From Curtobacterium sp. L6-1 (GTDB lineage: Bacteria; Actinomycetota; Actinomycetes; Actinomycetales; Microbacteriaceae): a stretch of DNA of 64,000 nucleotides. Where the stretch lies: positions 1,674,001 to 1,738,000 of the forward strand of contig NZ_CP076544.1 in assembly GCF_018885305.1 (NCBI RefSeq), in the 5' to 3' direction. The first letter of the stretch is position 1. Every line of letters begins with the position of its first letter. The notes under the pieces were generated by a model. The model made no database searches, was not told the origin of the DNA, and worked only from the letters and a program-made list of their open reading frames with translations. Shown here one piece after another: positions 36,528-45,451 of the stretch. Both the position numbers and the translations under genes were made by a program.

Positions 36528-37430
36528 ATGACGCAACAGCCGCTCTCGGTCCTGGTGGCCGGCGCTTCCGGTTTCATCGGCACGCCCCTGGTCCGCGCTC
36601 TGCGCGAGGCGGGGCACCACGTGACCACGCTCGTCCGTCGCGAACCGAGGACGCCGACCGAGTTCCGCTGGGCGCCCGGGGAACGTCCCCTCGACCCGGC
36701 CGTGCTCGACGGTGCCGACGTCGTCGTGAACCTCGCCGGCGCGAACCTCGGCAAGCTGCCCTGGACGGACGCGTACCGCCGCGAGATCCTGTCCTCCCGT
36801 GTCGACGCGACCACCACGCTCGTCGACGCGATGCGCGCTGCGGCCACCCCGCCGCGCGTGTTCCTGTCCGGGTCCGCGTCCGGCGTGTACGGCGACCGGC
36901 CGGTCGACGTGCTCGAGGACGACGCCGCACCGGGCACCGGCTTCCTCGCCGAGGTCTGCACCGCGTGGGAGGCGGCGGCCCGCCGGGCACCCGAGGGCGT
37001 CCGCGTCGTGCTGCTGCGCACCGGGATCGTGGTCGGGCAGGGCGGCGGCGCGCTCGCGCCCCTCGTCCCGCTCACCAAGGCCGGCGTCGGCAGCCGACTC
37101 GGGACGGGCGGTCAGTGGTGGCCGTGGATCGCCCTCGAGGACGAGGTCGGCGCGATCGTGCACCTCGCCACCGCCGACGACGTCGAGGGACCCGTCAACC
37201 TGGCCGGCCCGGAGCCCGCCGTCGCCGAGCGCATCACGAAGCGCGTGGCCCACGACCTGCACCGGCCGTACCTGTTCCGGGTGCCGGCGTTCGCGCTCCG
37301 CACGCTGCTCCGCGAGGCGGCGGACCAGATGCTCCTGTCGAACCAGCGCCTGGTCCCGACGAAGCTGCTCGGGTCGGGCTACACGTTCCGGTACACGCGC
37401 GCCGAGGACGCCGTCGACGCCGCGTTCTGA
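36528..37430 (+). CDS. TIGR01777/YfcH-type NAD-dependent epimerase-like protein
   Basis: 300 residues. An extended short-chain dehydrogenase: Rossmann motif VAGASGFIGTPLVRALREAG at the N-terminus, then VVVNLAGANL and FLSGSASGVYGDRPVDVLEDD with the family's Ser-Tyr region. The C-terminal DUF1731 segment reads MLLSNQRLVPTKLLGSGYTFRY, the signature of TIGR01777 (SDR39U1/YfcH). Substrate is unknown. The ATG at 36528 follows a TACGGT hexamer at 6 nt. It is divergent from thyA and convergent with the TPR-like gene. Confidence 0.92.
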   Translation: MTQQPLSVLVAGASGFIGTPLVRALREAGHHVTTLVRREPRTPTEFRWAPGERPLDPAVLDGADVVVNLAGANLGKLPWTDAYRREILSSRVDATTTLVDAMRAAATPPRVFLSGSASGVYGDRPVDVLEDDAAPGTGFLAEVCTAWEAAARRAPEGVRVVLLRTGIVVGQGGGALAPLVPLTKAGVGSRLGTGGQWWPWIALEDEVGAIVHLATADDVEGPVNLAGPEPAVAERITKRVAHDLHRPYLFRVPAFALRTLLREAADQMLLSNQRLVPTKLLGSGYTFRYTRAEDAVDAAF

Positions 37431-37575
37431 TCCGACGGGAGGCGCGTCCCGCCCCCGACGGTCGTCCTGCGCCCGTCGGCGGGCGGCCAGGCCGACGGGC
37501 GGGCGGGCCGGCAGGTCGACGTGCGGGCGGGCGCGCAGGCCGACGGGCAGGTGCGCCCGCTGGGCGCCGGTGCGC

Positions 37576-38022
37576 TCAGCGGGCGTGCGTGAGCGCCGTC
37601 CGCATGGCGGCTCGGGCCCGCTTCCGGTCCCCCGCGGCGTCGTAGACCACACCGAGCCGGTACCAGGCGCGCCAGTCCCCCGGCGCCGCCTCGACCGCCG
37701 CCCGGTAGCGCGGGAAGAGCTCGTCGGCGGCGCTCCGGTCCGGTCGCCCCGAGGGACGCACCGGGACGACGTCGTCCGGCGCACCGCCCTCGCGCTCCAG
37801 ACGGGCGCCGAGCCGGGTGATGCGCAGCCCGAACCGGAACTCGAGCACGAGCAGCACCGCGCCGACGGCCGCGACGACGAGCAGCGCGACCCCGATGCCG
37901 ATGCCGACCGCGAGTCCGGTCGCGAGGAACGCCACCGCCCGCTGCCCCACCAGCACGATGTACACGGCCAGCAGGACGGTCATGAGCAGGACGCCCCAGA
38001 GCGGGGACCGCAGTCCGCGCAC
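37576..38022 (-). CDS. Two-pass membrane protein with TPR-like C-terminus
   Basis: 148 residues. Two hydrophobic segments (PLWGVLLMTVLLAVYIVLVG and FLATGLAVGIGIGVALLVVA with AVGAVLLVLEF) are followed by a linker and a helical pair RYRAAVEAAPGDWRAWYRLGVVYDAAGDRKRARAAMRTAL, which is one TPR-type repeat. No family name is assigned. The GTG at 38022 starts 1 bp after the dapB stop, so it is probably cotranscribed with dapB. Repetitive G+C-rich sequence with a GACGGGAGGCGCG half element follows it (37431-37575). Confidence 0.8.
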   Translation of the reverse strand: MRGLRSPLWGVLLMTVLLAVYIVLVGQRAVAFLATGLAVGIGIGVALLVVAAVGAVLLVLEFRFGLRITRLGARLEREGGAPDDVVPVRPSGRPDRSAADELFPRYRAAVEAAPGDWRAWYRLGVVYDAAGDRKRARAAMRTALTHAR

Positions 38023-38023
38023 G

Positions 38024-38779
38024 TCAGCCGGCCTGTCCGATGCCGAGCAGGGTGCCCAGGCCCACCGTGAGCCCGCGCATCGAGCCGACGGCCTGCAGCG
38101 CGGCCCGGATGCCGGGCAGGTAGGCCGAGTCGTCACCGGTGTCGTGGCGGATCGTCAGCGTCTCGCCGGGGCCGCTCAGCACGACGTCCTGCACGGCCTT
38201 CACGCCGGGCAGCCGGAGCGAGTGGATCGGCACGCTCGCGACCTGCTGCCCGCGGGCGCGCTGGTCGACGTGCGGGGCGTCCACGGGGCCGACGTCCCGG
38301 CGCGCCTCGGCGATGAGCTCGGCCGTCCGGACCGCGGTGCCCGACGGGGAGTCGATCTTGCCCGCGTGGTGGCTCTCGACGATCTCGACCGAGGGGAACC
38401 ACGGCGCCGCGACGGTGGCGAGGTGCGTGCCGACGACCGACCCGATCGAGAAGTTCGGCACCACGAACGCACCCTGCTCGGGACGGTCCACGAGCGAGGT
38501 CCGGAGTCGACCGAGGCGCTCCCCCGACCAGCCGGACGTGCCGACCAGGACGTTCGCCCCGGTGCCGAGGGCGTTCTCGACGACGGCGGGGCTCAGGGCC
38601 GGGACGGTGACGTCGACGACCACCTGCGCGCCGCCGAACACCGTGCCCGGGGCGTCGTGCGCGCGGTCTCGGGACGACAGTCGGGCGACGAGCTCGAAGT
38701 CGGGCAGTTCCTCGACGACGGAGGCCACGAGGGCTCCGAGCCGACCGGAGGCGCCGACGACGGCGACGGTGGTGACCAT
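38024..38779 (-). CDS. dapB: 4-hydroxy-tetrahydrodipicolinate reductase
   Basis: 251 residues. Reduces the DapA product in DAP/lysine synthesis. The cofactor loop is VAVVGASGRLGALVASVV; the active site HHAGKIDSPSGTA contains the catalytic His and Lys; NFSIGSVVGTHLA is also diagnostic. The ATG at 38779 is preceded at 6 nt by TAGGAT, which overlaps the opposing -10 of the GNAT gene. Cotranscribed with the TPR-like gene. Confidence 0.96.
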   Translation of the reverse strand: MVTTVAVVGASGRLGALVASVVEELPDFELVARLSSRDRAHDAPGTVFGGAQVVVDVTVPALSPAVVENALGTGANVLVGTSGWSGERLGRLRTSLVDRPEQGAFVVPNFSIGSVVGTHLATVAAPWFPSVEIVESHHAGKIDSPSGTAVRTAELIAEARRDVGPVDAPHVDQRARGQQVASVPIHSLRLPGVKAVQDVVLSGPGETLTIRHDTGDDSAYLPGIRAALQAVGSMRGLTVGLGTLLGIGQAG

Positions 38780-38785
38780 GCCCCC

Positions 38786-38795
38786 ATCCTAGGAT
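38786..38795. promoter_or_regulatory. Palindromic bidirectional -10 (ATCCTAGGAT) for dapB and the GNAT gene
   Basis: ATCCTAGGAT contains TAGGAT on both strands: 38786-38791 for dapB (minus) and 38790-38795 for the GNAT gene (plus). Each hexamer ends exactly 6 nt before its own ATG (38779 and 38802). The whole 22-bp gap between start codons is nearly symmetric, and neither gene has a ribosome-binding site, so both mRNAs are probably leaderless and share one DNA opening site. Confidence 0.65.
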
Positions 38796-38801
38796 CGGGG
38801 C

Positions 38802-39293
38802 ATGTCCGACGATCGCAGCCTGGTCACCGTCCGCGTCGTCCCCGCCGACCGCCCCGAGGTCGACGCGCTGCTCGACCGGTACCTTGACGAGCGTGCCGCG
38901 ACGTTCCCGGTCGCGCAGGGCAGCTACTCCCGCAAGCGCACGCCGGCGGCCGAGTTCGTGCCGCCGAACGGCACGTTCGTGGTGGCCGACGTCGCGGGCA
39001 CCCCCGTCGGCTGCGGTGGCCTGCGACGCATCGCGGACGACGGCGACGACGCCCGCTTCGAGGTGAAGCACGTGTTCGTCGCGCCCGAGGGCCGCGGGCG
39101 CGGGGTGGCGACCGCGGTGATGGACGTCCTCGAGCGGGCCGCTGTGGAGCTCGGGGCGACCAGCGTGGTCCTCGACACGAACGACTCGCTCGTCGCCGCG
39201 GGCGCGATGTACCGGAGCCGTGGCTACGTGCGGGTGCCGGCCTTCAACGAGAACCCGAACGCGACCGCCTGGTACCGCCGGCCGGTGCGCTGA
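38802..39293 (+). CDS. GNAT-family N-acetyltransferase
   Basis: 163 residues. The acetyl-CoA site is VKHVFVAPEGRGRGVATAVMDVLE with the R/Q-x-x-G-x-A pattern, followed by TSVVLDTNDSLVAAGAMYRSRGYV, typical of GNAT enzymes. The acceptor is not inferable. The ATG at 38802 shares the palindromic -10 with divergent dapB. A half copy of the GGGAGGC element (GCCACGGGCCTCCC, 39298-39311) follows the gene. Confidence 0.92.
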   Translation: MSDDRSLVTVRVVPADRPEVDALLDRYLDERAATFPVAQGSYSRKRTPAAEFVPPNGTFVVADVAGTPVGCGGLRRIADDGDDARFEVKHVFVAPEGRGRGVATAVMDVLERAAVELGATSVVLDTNDSLVAAGAMYRSRGYVRVPAFNENPNATAWYRRPVR

Positions 39294-39335
39294 CGTCGCC
39301 ACGGGCCTCCCGGCAGGCCGCGCGCGGAGCGCTCG

Positions 39336-39938
39336 TCAGAGCGGCTGCGGGACCGGCAGGCCGGTGCGCAGCTCGACGGGCAGGTGCGCCAGGTCGTTGA
39401 GGGTGACGAGTTCGGCCGGCTTCGCGGAGCGGATCCGGATGATGGTGAGCGAGCCGTGCGCGACGTTCGTGCCCATCCAGCGCCACTCGGGTGCCTGGAA
39501 GACCTCGCGCACGAACCAGCCGATGACGGCGTTGTGCGTGATGAGGAGGTCGTGGCGGTCCTCCATCGCAGGGGTGCACCACTCCGCGACGGCGTCCTCC
39601 ATCTGTGCTTGTCCGGCAGCGATCTCCTCCTCGGTGACCCCGCCGTACCAGCCCTTGTAGGCGTGCGGCATGTCCGGGGTCGGACCGGACGGGATGCAGT
39701 CGAAGAGCAGCGTCGAGGGCTCCGGCTGGATCGCGGGCAGTCGCTGCTGCAGGAAGGACGCGGTCTCGCTCGGGGCGTCGAGCGGCGAGTGCCACACGCC
39801 GTCGAACGGGACGCCGCCCAGACGGTCCGCGATGAGCATCGCCTGGCGCTTGCCGCGCTCGGACAGCTTGCCGTCGCGGAGGCCGTGCTCGGCGTCCTGG
39901 TGTTCGCCGTGGCGGACGAGGTACAGGTAGTGCGACAT
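39336..39938 (-). CDS. Histidine phosphatase family protein
   Basis: 200 residues. The phosphohistidine motif YLVRHGEHQDAEHGLRDGKLSERG is at the N-terminus; the second catalytic His is in LLITHNAVIGWFVREVF. This is the phosphoglycerate-mutase-like branch 1 fold; substrates range from small phosphoesters to proteins. The ATG at 39938 is used; a TTG at 39950 would overlap the M16 peptidase stop. No clear ribosome-binding site was found for either. It lies immediately downstream of the peptidase gene, so probably one transcript. Confidence 0.9.
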   Translation of the reverse strand: MSHYLYLVRHGEHQDAEHGLRDGKLSERGKRQAMLIADRLGGVPFDGVWHSPLDAPSETASFLQQRLPAIQPEPSTLLFDCIPSGPTPDMPHAYKGWYGGVTEEEIAAGQAQMEDAVAEWCTPAMEDRHDLLITHNAVIGWFVREVFQAPEWRWMGTNVAHGSLTIIRIRSAKPAELVTLNDLAHLPVELRTGLPVPQPL

Positions 39939-39946
39939 CGTGGAGG

Positions 39947-41281
39947 TCAACCGTCGATCCCGAGGGCGGCCGCCAACCGCTCACGCTGAACGTCGCCGAC
40001 GACGGCGGTCACCGTCGGACGCGTCAGGAGATCGCGGGACAGGTCGAGCACGTCGGCGGCGGTGACGCGGTCGACTCGCTCCAGGGCGGTCGCGAGGTCG
40101 GTGAACTCACCGGTGCCGAGCTCGGCGCGGCCGAGGCGGGTCATCCGGGCGTCGGAGTCCTCGAGCGAGAGGGTCAGTGCGCCCTCGATCTGGCCCTTGG
40201 CACGGCGGAGCTCGTCCTCGGTGATGCCGTCGTCGACCATCCGCCGGAACTCGCCGTCGATGATGTCGACGACGCCGGCCACGTTGTCGGGTGCGCACCC
40301 GGCGTAGACGCCGAAGGCCCCGTTGTCGAGGTAGGCGGGCGCGAACGACGACACCGCGTAGGCGAGGCCCCGGCGCTCGCGGACCTCCTGGAACAGGCGG
40401 GAGCTCATGCCGCCACCGAGCACGGCGTTGAGCACGCTGAGCACCGGGCGACGGTCGTCACGGAGGTCGAGCCCCTGCGACCCGCGGAGCATGCTGACCT
40501 GCTCGGTCGGACGGTGCACCACGCGCAGGGCGGACTCGACCGGGTCGGCGACGGGCTGGGCGGTCCGGCGGGCCAGGGGCGCGGCGGCTCCGGCATCGGC
40601 GAACACGGCCTCGACCAGGGCGCAGAAGTCGTCGTGGTCGACGGCACCGGCCGCGGTGACGACGATGCCGTTCGGTTCGTAGTGCTCGGCGTAGTGCGCC
40701 ATGACCTCGTCGCGCTGGACCTCGCGGATGGACTCCGGGGTGCCGCCGATCGGTCGGCCGAGGGCGTGCCCGTCGAAGGTCGCGGCGAAGAAGGCCTCGC
40801 CGGCGACGTCGGCCGGGTCGTCGGCGGCCATCGCGAGCTCCTCGAGGATGACGCCCCGCTCCACGTCGAACGCGGCCGGCTCGAGCGTCGAGTTGGTGAC
40901 CATGTCACCGATGACGCCCACGGCCATCGGGACGTCGGTGTCCCGGACGCGGGCGTAGTAGCAGGTGTACTCCTTGGCGGTCGCGGCGTTGTGCTCGCCG
41001 CCCACGGAGTCGAACGCCACGGCGATGTCGAGCGCGCTCCGCTCGGCCGTGCCCTTGAACAGCAGGTGCTCGAGGAAGTGCGTGGAGCCGTACTGGCCGG
41101 CGCGTTCGTCGCGGGAGCCGACCCCCACCCAGTACCCGATGCTCGTGGAGTGGACGGACGGGACGGCCTCGGTGAGGACACGGACGCCCGACGCGAGGAC
41201 GGTGCGCCGGACGAGGGCTCCACCGGACGTCACGAAGGACGTTTCCGGAGCCTCGAGCGGCAGCGGCACTGGGCGGTTCAT
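39947..41281 (-). CDS. M16-family zinc metallopeptidase
   Basis: 444 residues. The inverted zinc motif HxxEH is in STHFLEHLLFKGT and the third ligand Glu lies about 75 residues later in ERGVILEELAMAADDP; GGEHNAATAKEYTCYYARV is the conserved processing-peptidase block. The C-terminal inactive half includes VVDIIDGEFRRMVDDGITEDEL. Actinobacterial members of this type are usually encoded near pnp and dapB, as here; substrates are unknown. TAGAGT lies 7 nt before the ATG. Divergent from tetR. Confidence 0.94.
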   Translation of the reverse strand: MNRPVPLPLEAPETSFVTSGGALVRRTVLASGVRVLTEAVPSVHSTSIGYWVGVGSRDERAGQYGSTHFLEHLLFKGTAERSALDIAVAFDSVGGEHNAATAKEYTCYYARVRDTDVPMAVGVIGDMVTNSTLEPAAFDVERGVILEELAMAADDPADVAGEAFFAATFDGHALGRPIGGTPESIREVQRDEVMAHYAEHYEPNGIVVTAAGAVDHDDFCALVEAVFADAGAAAPLARRTAQPVADPVESALRVVHRPTEQVSMLRGSQGLDLRDDRRPVLSVLNAVLGGGMSSRLFQEVRERRGLAYAVSSFAPAYLDNGAFGVYAGCAPDNVAGVVDIIDGEFRRMVDDGITEDELRRAKGQIEGALTLSLEDSDARMTRLGRAELGTGEFTDLATALERVDRVTAADVLDLSRDLLTRPTVTAVVGDVQRERLAAALGIDG

Positions 41282-41288
41282 CGTGATG

Positions 41289-41294
41289 ACTCTA
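41289..41294 (-). promoter_or_regulatory. Putative leaderless -10 (TAGAGT) of the M16 peptidase gene
   Basis: TAGAGT ends 7 nt before the ATG at 41281 on the minus strand, with no ribosome-binding site between. Confidence 0.5.
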
Positions 41295-41368
41295 CTGAAG
41301 GCACGAGGTGCCCTGCCCAGTTTGCGGAGCGCACGGGCACGTCACTCGAATAGGGGTACAAAAAAGAC

Positions 41369-41394
41369 GGACAGACCGACTCGTCTGTCTGTCC
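41369..41394. promoter_or_regulatory. Candidate TetR operator
   Basis: GGACAGAC (41369-41376) and GTCTGTCC (41387-41394) form a dyad in which 11 of 13 half-site positions match. It covers the place where the -35 of the tetR promoter would lie, so autorepression by the adjacent TetR protein is likely. This is inference from symmetry and position. Confidence 0.6.
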
Positions 41395-41403
41395 TCCTTG
41401 TGC

Positions 41404-41409
41404 TACAGT
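41404..41409 (+). promoter_or_regulatory. tetR -10 (TACAGT)
   Basis: TACAGT lies 10 bp downstream of the operator. Transcription would begin near 41416, giving a leader of about 113 nt before the tetR GTG. Confidence 0.5.
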
Positions 41410-41415
41410 GAGTGC

Positions 41416-41450
41416 ACCGGATCGAGAGCCCCCCTAGATCTCGATCCGGT
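41416..41450 (+). promoter_or_regulatory. Stem-loop at the start of the tetR leader
   Basis: ACCGGATCGAGA (41416-41427) pairs perfectly with 41439-41450 around an 11-nt loop containing CCCCCC. It begins at the predicted transcription start, so it could stabilise the 5' end, attenuate transcription, or be a second DNA operator. Confidence 0.55.
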
Positions 41451-41528
41451 GGCTCGGGACATCAGTCCTGCGCGGCAACGAGTCCCCCCACTCCGCCGCG
41501 GAGCCGATGACCCAAGGAGAGCCACGCT

Positions 41529-42200
41529 GTGACGGTCGATTCCCCCCAACCGACCGTCCAGCGTCTCCTGGGTCAGCGTCTGCAAGGACCGGCCCCGAGC
41601 AACCGGAACCTCGCGTCGCCGGACGGGTCGAGCGTCCCCCCGGCTCCCCGCTCCGGCGGCGCGAAGGTCCGCATCCTCGAGACGGCCAACCGCCTGTTCT
41701 ACGAAGAGGGCATCCACGGCGTCGGCGTCGACCGCCTCATCTCCGAGGCGAGCGTCACGAAGGCGACGTTCTACAAGCACTACGGCTCGAAGGACAACCT
41801 GATCCTCGCCTACGTGCGGGAGCAGCACGCCCGTGCCCAGGCCTGGCTCGAGTCCGTCGTGGCCGAGGCCGACGACCCGCAGGCCGCCGTCCGCGCCTGG
41901 GTCGAGGCCGTGTCCGCCGACGTGAACCGCCCCGGCTTCCGCGGCTGCGCGTTCCTCAATGCCGCCGCGGAGTACCACGACCCACGCGACGCCGTCCGCG
42001 AGGTCGTCTCGATGCACCGCGACTGGTACACCGAGCGCCTCGGCGACCTGCTGCAGGCCGCCGGGCACCCCCTGCCGGGCGACGGCGCCGACGAGCTCAT
42101 GCTCGCCCGCGACGGCGCCATGTCCGGCGCGTACGCCGGTGACGCCATCGCGGCGACGGCGGCACTCGGCCGCGTCGCCGAGCGCGTCCTCACGGCCTGA
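41529..42200 (+). CDS. TetR/AcrR-family transcriptional regulator
   Basis: 223 residues. About 45 unconserved residues are followed by the TetR helix-turn-helix ILETANRLFYEEGIHGVGVDRLISEASVTKATFYKHYGSKDNLI. The C-terminal ligand domain starts LAYVREQHARAQAWLESVV. The GTG at 41529 has an AAGGAGA Shine-Dalgarno. It has an upstream operator-like dyad and a hairpin leader. The downstream ybhB-like gene (58-bp gap) may be cotranscribed. Ligand unknown. Confidence 0.93.
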   Translation: MTVDSPQPTVQRLLGQRLQGPAPSNRNLASPDGSSVPPAPRSGGAKVRILETANRLFYEEGIHGVGVDRLISEASVTKATFYKHYGSKDNLILAYVREQHARAQAWLESVVAEADDPQAAVRAWVEAVSADVNRPGFRGCAFLNAAAEYHDPRDAVREVVSMHRDWYTERLGDLLQAAGHPLPGDGADELMLARDGAMSGAYAGDAIAATAALGRVAERVLTA

Positions 42201-42257
42201 TCGTCCCGAGCTCAGACCTCCCGGCGGACGTCGGGTGTCGGGGTGTTGGCTCGGAGC

Positions 42258-42785
42258 ATGACCAACGACCCCAACTGGAACCTGCCGGACGTCCCGTCCT
42301 TCGACCTCTCCAGCCCCGACTTCACCGACGGTGGCCAGCTGCCCGACTGGGCACGCGGCAGCGACGTCGGCGGCGAGGACCGCTCCCCCGCGCTGACCTG
42401 GTCCGGCGCGCCCGAGGGCACCCAGAGCTACGTGCTCACCGTGTACGACCCCGACGCCCCGACCGGCTCGGGCTTCTGGCACTGGACGCTCTCCGACGTC
42501 CCCGCCTCGGTCACCTCGCTCGACCGCGGCGCCGGCACCGACGACGCGCTGCTGCCCGAGGGCGCCACCCGTCGTCGCAACGAGTACGGCACGGACACCT
42601 TCCTCGGTGCCGCGCCGCCCGCCGGACACGGGCCGCACCGCTACGTCTTCACGCTGAGCGCGCTCGCGGTGCCGACGCTCGAGGTCCCGGTCGACGTGAC
42701 CCCGGCCGTCGTCGGGTTCATGTTCCGCGAGCACCTGCTCGGTCGCGCGCAGCTGACCGGCCTGCAGGAGACGCCGGCCGCCTGA
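42258..42785 (+). CDS. YbhB/YbcL (PEBP) family protein
   Basis: 175 residues. The phosphatidylethanolamine-binding-protein fold is indicated by SPALTWSGAPEGTQSYVLTVYDPDAPTGSGFWHW, with the DPDAP and WH ligand-pocket elements, and by GHGPHRYVFTLSALAVPTLEV near the end. The bacterial role is not established. The ATG at 42258 (MTNDPNWNLPDV) is preferred to a TTG at 42243. A convergent 16-bp hairpin separates it from pnp. Confidence 0.92.
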   Translation: MTNDPNWNLPDVPSFDLSSPDFTDGGQLPDWARGSDVGGEDRSPALTWSGAPEGTQSYVLTVYDPDAPTGSGFWHWTLSDVPASVTSLDRGAGTDDALLPEGATRRRNEYGTDTFLGAAPPAGHGPHRYVFTLSALAVPTLEVPVDVTPAVVGFMFREHLLGRAQLTGLQETPAA

Positions 42786-42848
42786 CCACCACCGCCACGG
42801 CACCGCGAACGCGCGGCCCCGCGGCCGGGAGGCACGCCCCGCGACACG

Positions 42849-42884
42849 ACAACGGCCGCCGTCCAGCAGGACGGCGGCCGTTGT
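42849..42884. terminator. Bidirectional terminator between ybhB-like gene and pnp
   Basis: ACAACGGCCGCCGTCC (42849-42864) pairs perfectly with 42869-42884 around the tetraloop AGCA, between two convergent genes. A GGCCGGGAGGCACG half element lies just before it (42823-42836). Confidence 0.8.
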
Positions 42885-42912
42885 GGCGTTCAGACGCTCA
42901 GGCGATCGGGGA

Positions 42913-45186
42913 TCAGCCCTCGGCCGGGGCCTCGGCGTGGGAACCGTGGTCGTCGCGACCCTCGGTGTCCACGTCGTCCGCCACGACCGGCGCCAGCGAC
43001 AGCTTGCCGCGGTCGTCAACCTTGGTGACCTCGACCAGGATCTTCTGGCCGACGCCCAGGACGTCCTCGACGTTCTCCACGCGCTTGCCACCGGCGAGCT
43101 TGCGGACCTCGGAGACGTGGAGCAGACCGTCACGACCCGGCATCAGCGACACGAAGGCACCGAACGTCGCGATCTTGACGACCGTGCCGAGGAACTGGTC
43201 CCCGATCTCCGGGTTCGTCGGGTTCGCGATCGCGTTGACCTGCGCACGCGCGGCCTCGGCGGACGGACCGTCGACGGCACCGATGTAGACCGTGCCGTCG
43301 TCCTCGATCGAGATGTCGGCGCCCGTGGTGTCCTGGATGCCGTTGATCGTCTTGCCCTTCGGGCCGATCAGCTCACCGATCTTGTCGACGGGGATGTTCA
43401 CCGAGATCACGCGCGGGGCGGTGTCGGCCATCTCGTCGGGGCCGTCGATGGCCTCGTTGAGCACACCGAGGATGGCCGAGCGGGCCTCCTTGGCCTGCTT
43501 CAGCGCGGCGTCGAGCACCGACGACGGGATGCCGTCGAGCTTGGTGTCGAGCTGGATGGCGGTGACGAACTCGGAGGTACCGGCGACCTTGAAGTCCATG
43601 TCACCGAGCGCGTCCTCGGCACCGAGGATGTCGGTCAGCGCCGCGTAGCGGGTCTGACCGTCGACGGTGTCGGAGACGAGGCCCATCGCGATGCCCGCGA
43701 CCGGGGCCTTGAGGGGCACACCGGCGTTGAGGAGCGACAGGGTCGACGCGCAGACGGAACCCATCGAGGTCGAGCCGTTCGAGCTGAGCGCCTCGGAGAC
43801 CTGACGGATGGCGTACGGGAACTCCTCGCGCGACGGCAGCACCGGCACGAGGGCGCGCTCGGCGAGGAAGCCGTGCCCGATCTCGCGGCGCTTCGGCGAA
43901 CCCACGCGGCCGGTCTCACCGGTCGAGTAGGGCGGGAAGTTGTAGTGGTGCAGGTAGCGCTTCTTCGTGATGGGCGACAGCGAGTCGATCTGCTGCTCCA
44001 TCTTGAGCATGTTCAGCGTGGTGACGCCGAGGATCTGCGTCTCACCGCGCTGGAACACCGCGGAACCGTGGACGCGCGGGATCACGGCGACCTCGGCGTC
44101 GAGCGGGCGGATGTCGGCGAGGCCACGACCGTCCATGCGGACCTGCTCGGTCAGGATGCGGCCGCGGACGACCTTCTTCGTGACCGACTTGTACGCGGCG
44201 CCGACCTGGCTGTTCGCGACCTCGGGCAGCGTGCCGGCGGTGACCTGCTCGGCGATCGCGGCCTTGACGCGGGACTTCAGCGCGTCGTCGGCGTCCTGAC
44301 GCTCCGTCTTCGCGGCGATCTTGTAGACGTCGCCGAGCTCGGACAGGGCGAGGGACTCGACCGCTGCGTAGACCTCGTCGGCGTACGGCGGGAAGACCGG
44401 GTAGTCCTGGATCTCCTTGGCCGACTGCGCGGCGAGCTTCGCCTGCGCCTCGACGAGGGACTTGAGGAACGGCTTGGCCGCCTCGAGGCCCTGGGCGACG
44501 ATCGCCTCGTCGGGCTTGGTGGCGCCGCCCTGGATGAGGTCCCAGCTGTGCTCGGTGGCCTCGGCCTCGACCATCATGATCGCGACGTCCTCGTTGCCCG
44601 CCTCGTCCGTGACGACACGGCCGGCGACGGTGAGGTCGAAGACGGCCTCGGCCAGCTGCGACGCCTTCGGGAACGCGACCCACTGGTCACCGATGAGCGC
44701 GAGGCGCACACCGGCGATCGGGCCGGAGAACGGCAGACCGGAGATCTGCGTCGACGCGGACGCGGCGTTGATGGCCAGCGCGTCGTAGAACTCGTCCGGG
44801 GCGATGCTCAGGACGGTGATGACGATCTGGACCTCGTTGCGGAGGCCGTCGACGAACGACGGGCGCAGCGGCCGGTCGATGAGGCGGCAGACGAGGATCG
44901 CCTCGGTGCTGGGGCGGCCTTCGCGGCGGAAGAACGAGCCGGGGATCTTGCCGGCTGCGTACGAGCGCTCCTCGACGTCGACCGTCAGCGGGAAGAAGTC
45001 GAAGCCCTCGCGCGGGTGCTTGCCGGCGCTGGTGGCCGACAGCAGCATGGTCTCTTCGTCCAGGTACGCGGCGACGGCACCCTGTGCCTGCTGCGCGAGA
45101 CGACCGGTCTCGAACCGGACCGTCCTGGTGCCGAAGCGACCGTTGTCGATGGTCGCTTCGGCGAACTTGATCTCGGGACCCTCCAA
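42913..45186 (-). CDS. pnp: Polyribonucleotide nucleotidyltransferase (PNPase)
   Basis: 757 residues. A phosphorolytic 3'-5' exoribonuclease. Two RNase PH cores flank a helical domain; the second core has [21 protein letters not shown] and [20 protein letters not shown] with the catalytic Asp residues. A KH domain ([25 protein letters not shown]) and an S1 domain ([20 protein letters not shown]) follow. The start is taken as TTG at 45186 ([19 protein letters not shown]) because an AAGGAGG sequence (45194-45200) lies 7 nt upstream and conservation begins there. In most relatives pnp follows rpsO directly; here two genes and about 2.3 kb separate them. Confidence 0.96.
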   Translation of the reverse strand: MEGPEIKFAEATIDNGRFGTRTVRFETGRLAQQAQGAVAAYLDEETMLLSATSAGKHPREGFDFFPLTVDVEERSYAAGKIPGSFFRREGRPSTEAILVCRLIDRPLRPSFVDGLRNEVQIVITVLSIAPDEFYDALAINAASASTQISGLPFSGPIAGVRLALIGDQWVAFPKASQLAEAVFDLTVAGRVVTDEAGNEDVAIMMVEAEATEHSWDLIQGGATKPDEAIVAQGLEAAKPFLKSLVEAQAKLAAQSAKEIQDYPVFPPYADEVYAAVESLALSELGDVYKIAAKTERQDADDALKSRVKAAIAEQVTAGTLPEVANSQVGAAYKSVTKKVVRGRILTEQVRMDGRGLADIRPLDAEVAVIPRVHGSAVFQRGETQILGVTTLNMLKMEQQIDSLSPITKKRYLHHYNFPPYSTGETGRVGSPKRREIGHGFLAERALVPVLPSREEFPYAIRQVSEALSSNGSTSMGSVCASTLSLLNAGVPLKAPVAGIAMGLVSDTVDGQTRYAALTDILGAEDALGDMDFKVAGTSEFVTAIQLDTKLDGIPSSVLDAALKQAKEARSAILGVLNEAIDGPDEMADTAPRVISVNIPVDKIGELIGPKGKTINGIQDTTGADISIEDDGTVYIGAVDGPSAEAARAQVNAIANPTNPEIGDQFLGTVVKIATFGAFVSLMPGRDGLLHVSEVRKLAGGKRVENVEDVLGVGQKILVEVTKVDDRGKLSLAPVVADDVDTEGRDDHGSHAEAPAEG

Positions 45187-45451
45187 GAGGATGCCTCCTT
45201 GCGGTTGTCTGCAGCAGACCCGGCCTCGGGCACACGCGTGCACGTGCGCTCCACGACGCGGAACGCATGTCTGGCCAGCAGTAGAAGCACTCGGGACGGA
45301 CTCGGCCCGGATGCCACCACCGATGACCAGCTTCGTGCCGGTCTGCGTGCGATGTCGTATGGCGTCGCGGGGAACGGTCCCCGGACCCTGCGACCTTAGC
45401 ATTCTGCGGTGGACCAGCGGCGGTGCTGCCGGCGAACGGGCGTGTCCTCGG

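Noticed and set aside
41416..41450. tetR leader stem considered as a known riboswitch
   Set aside because: A single stem with a C-rich loop matches no riboswitch consensus that I can recognise.
42883..45399. An 838-codon plus-strand frame opposite pnp
   Set aside because: Same reason: pure antisense of a conserved gene, with a residue composition typical of a shadow frame (Asp/Arg/Val-rich).
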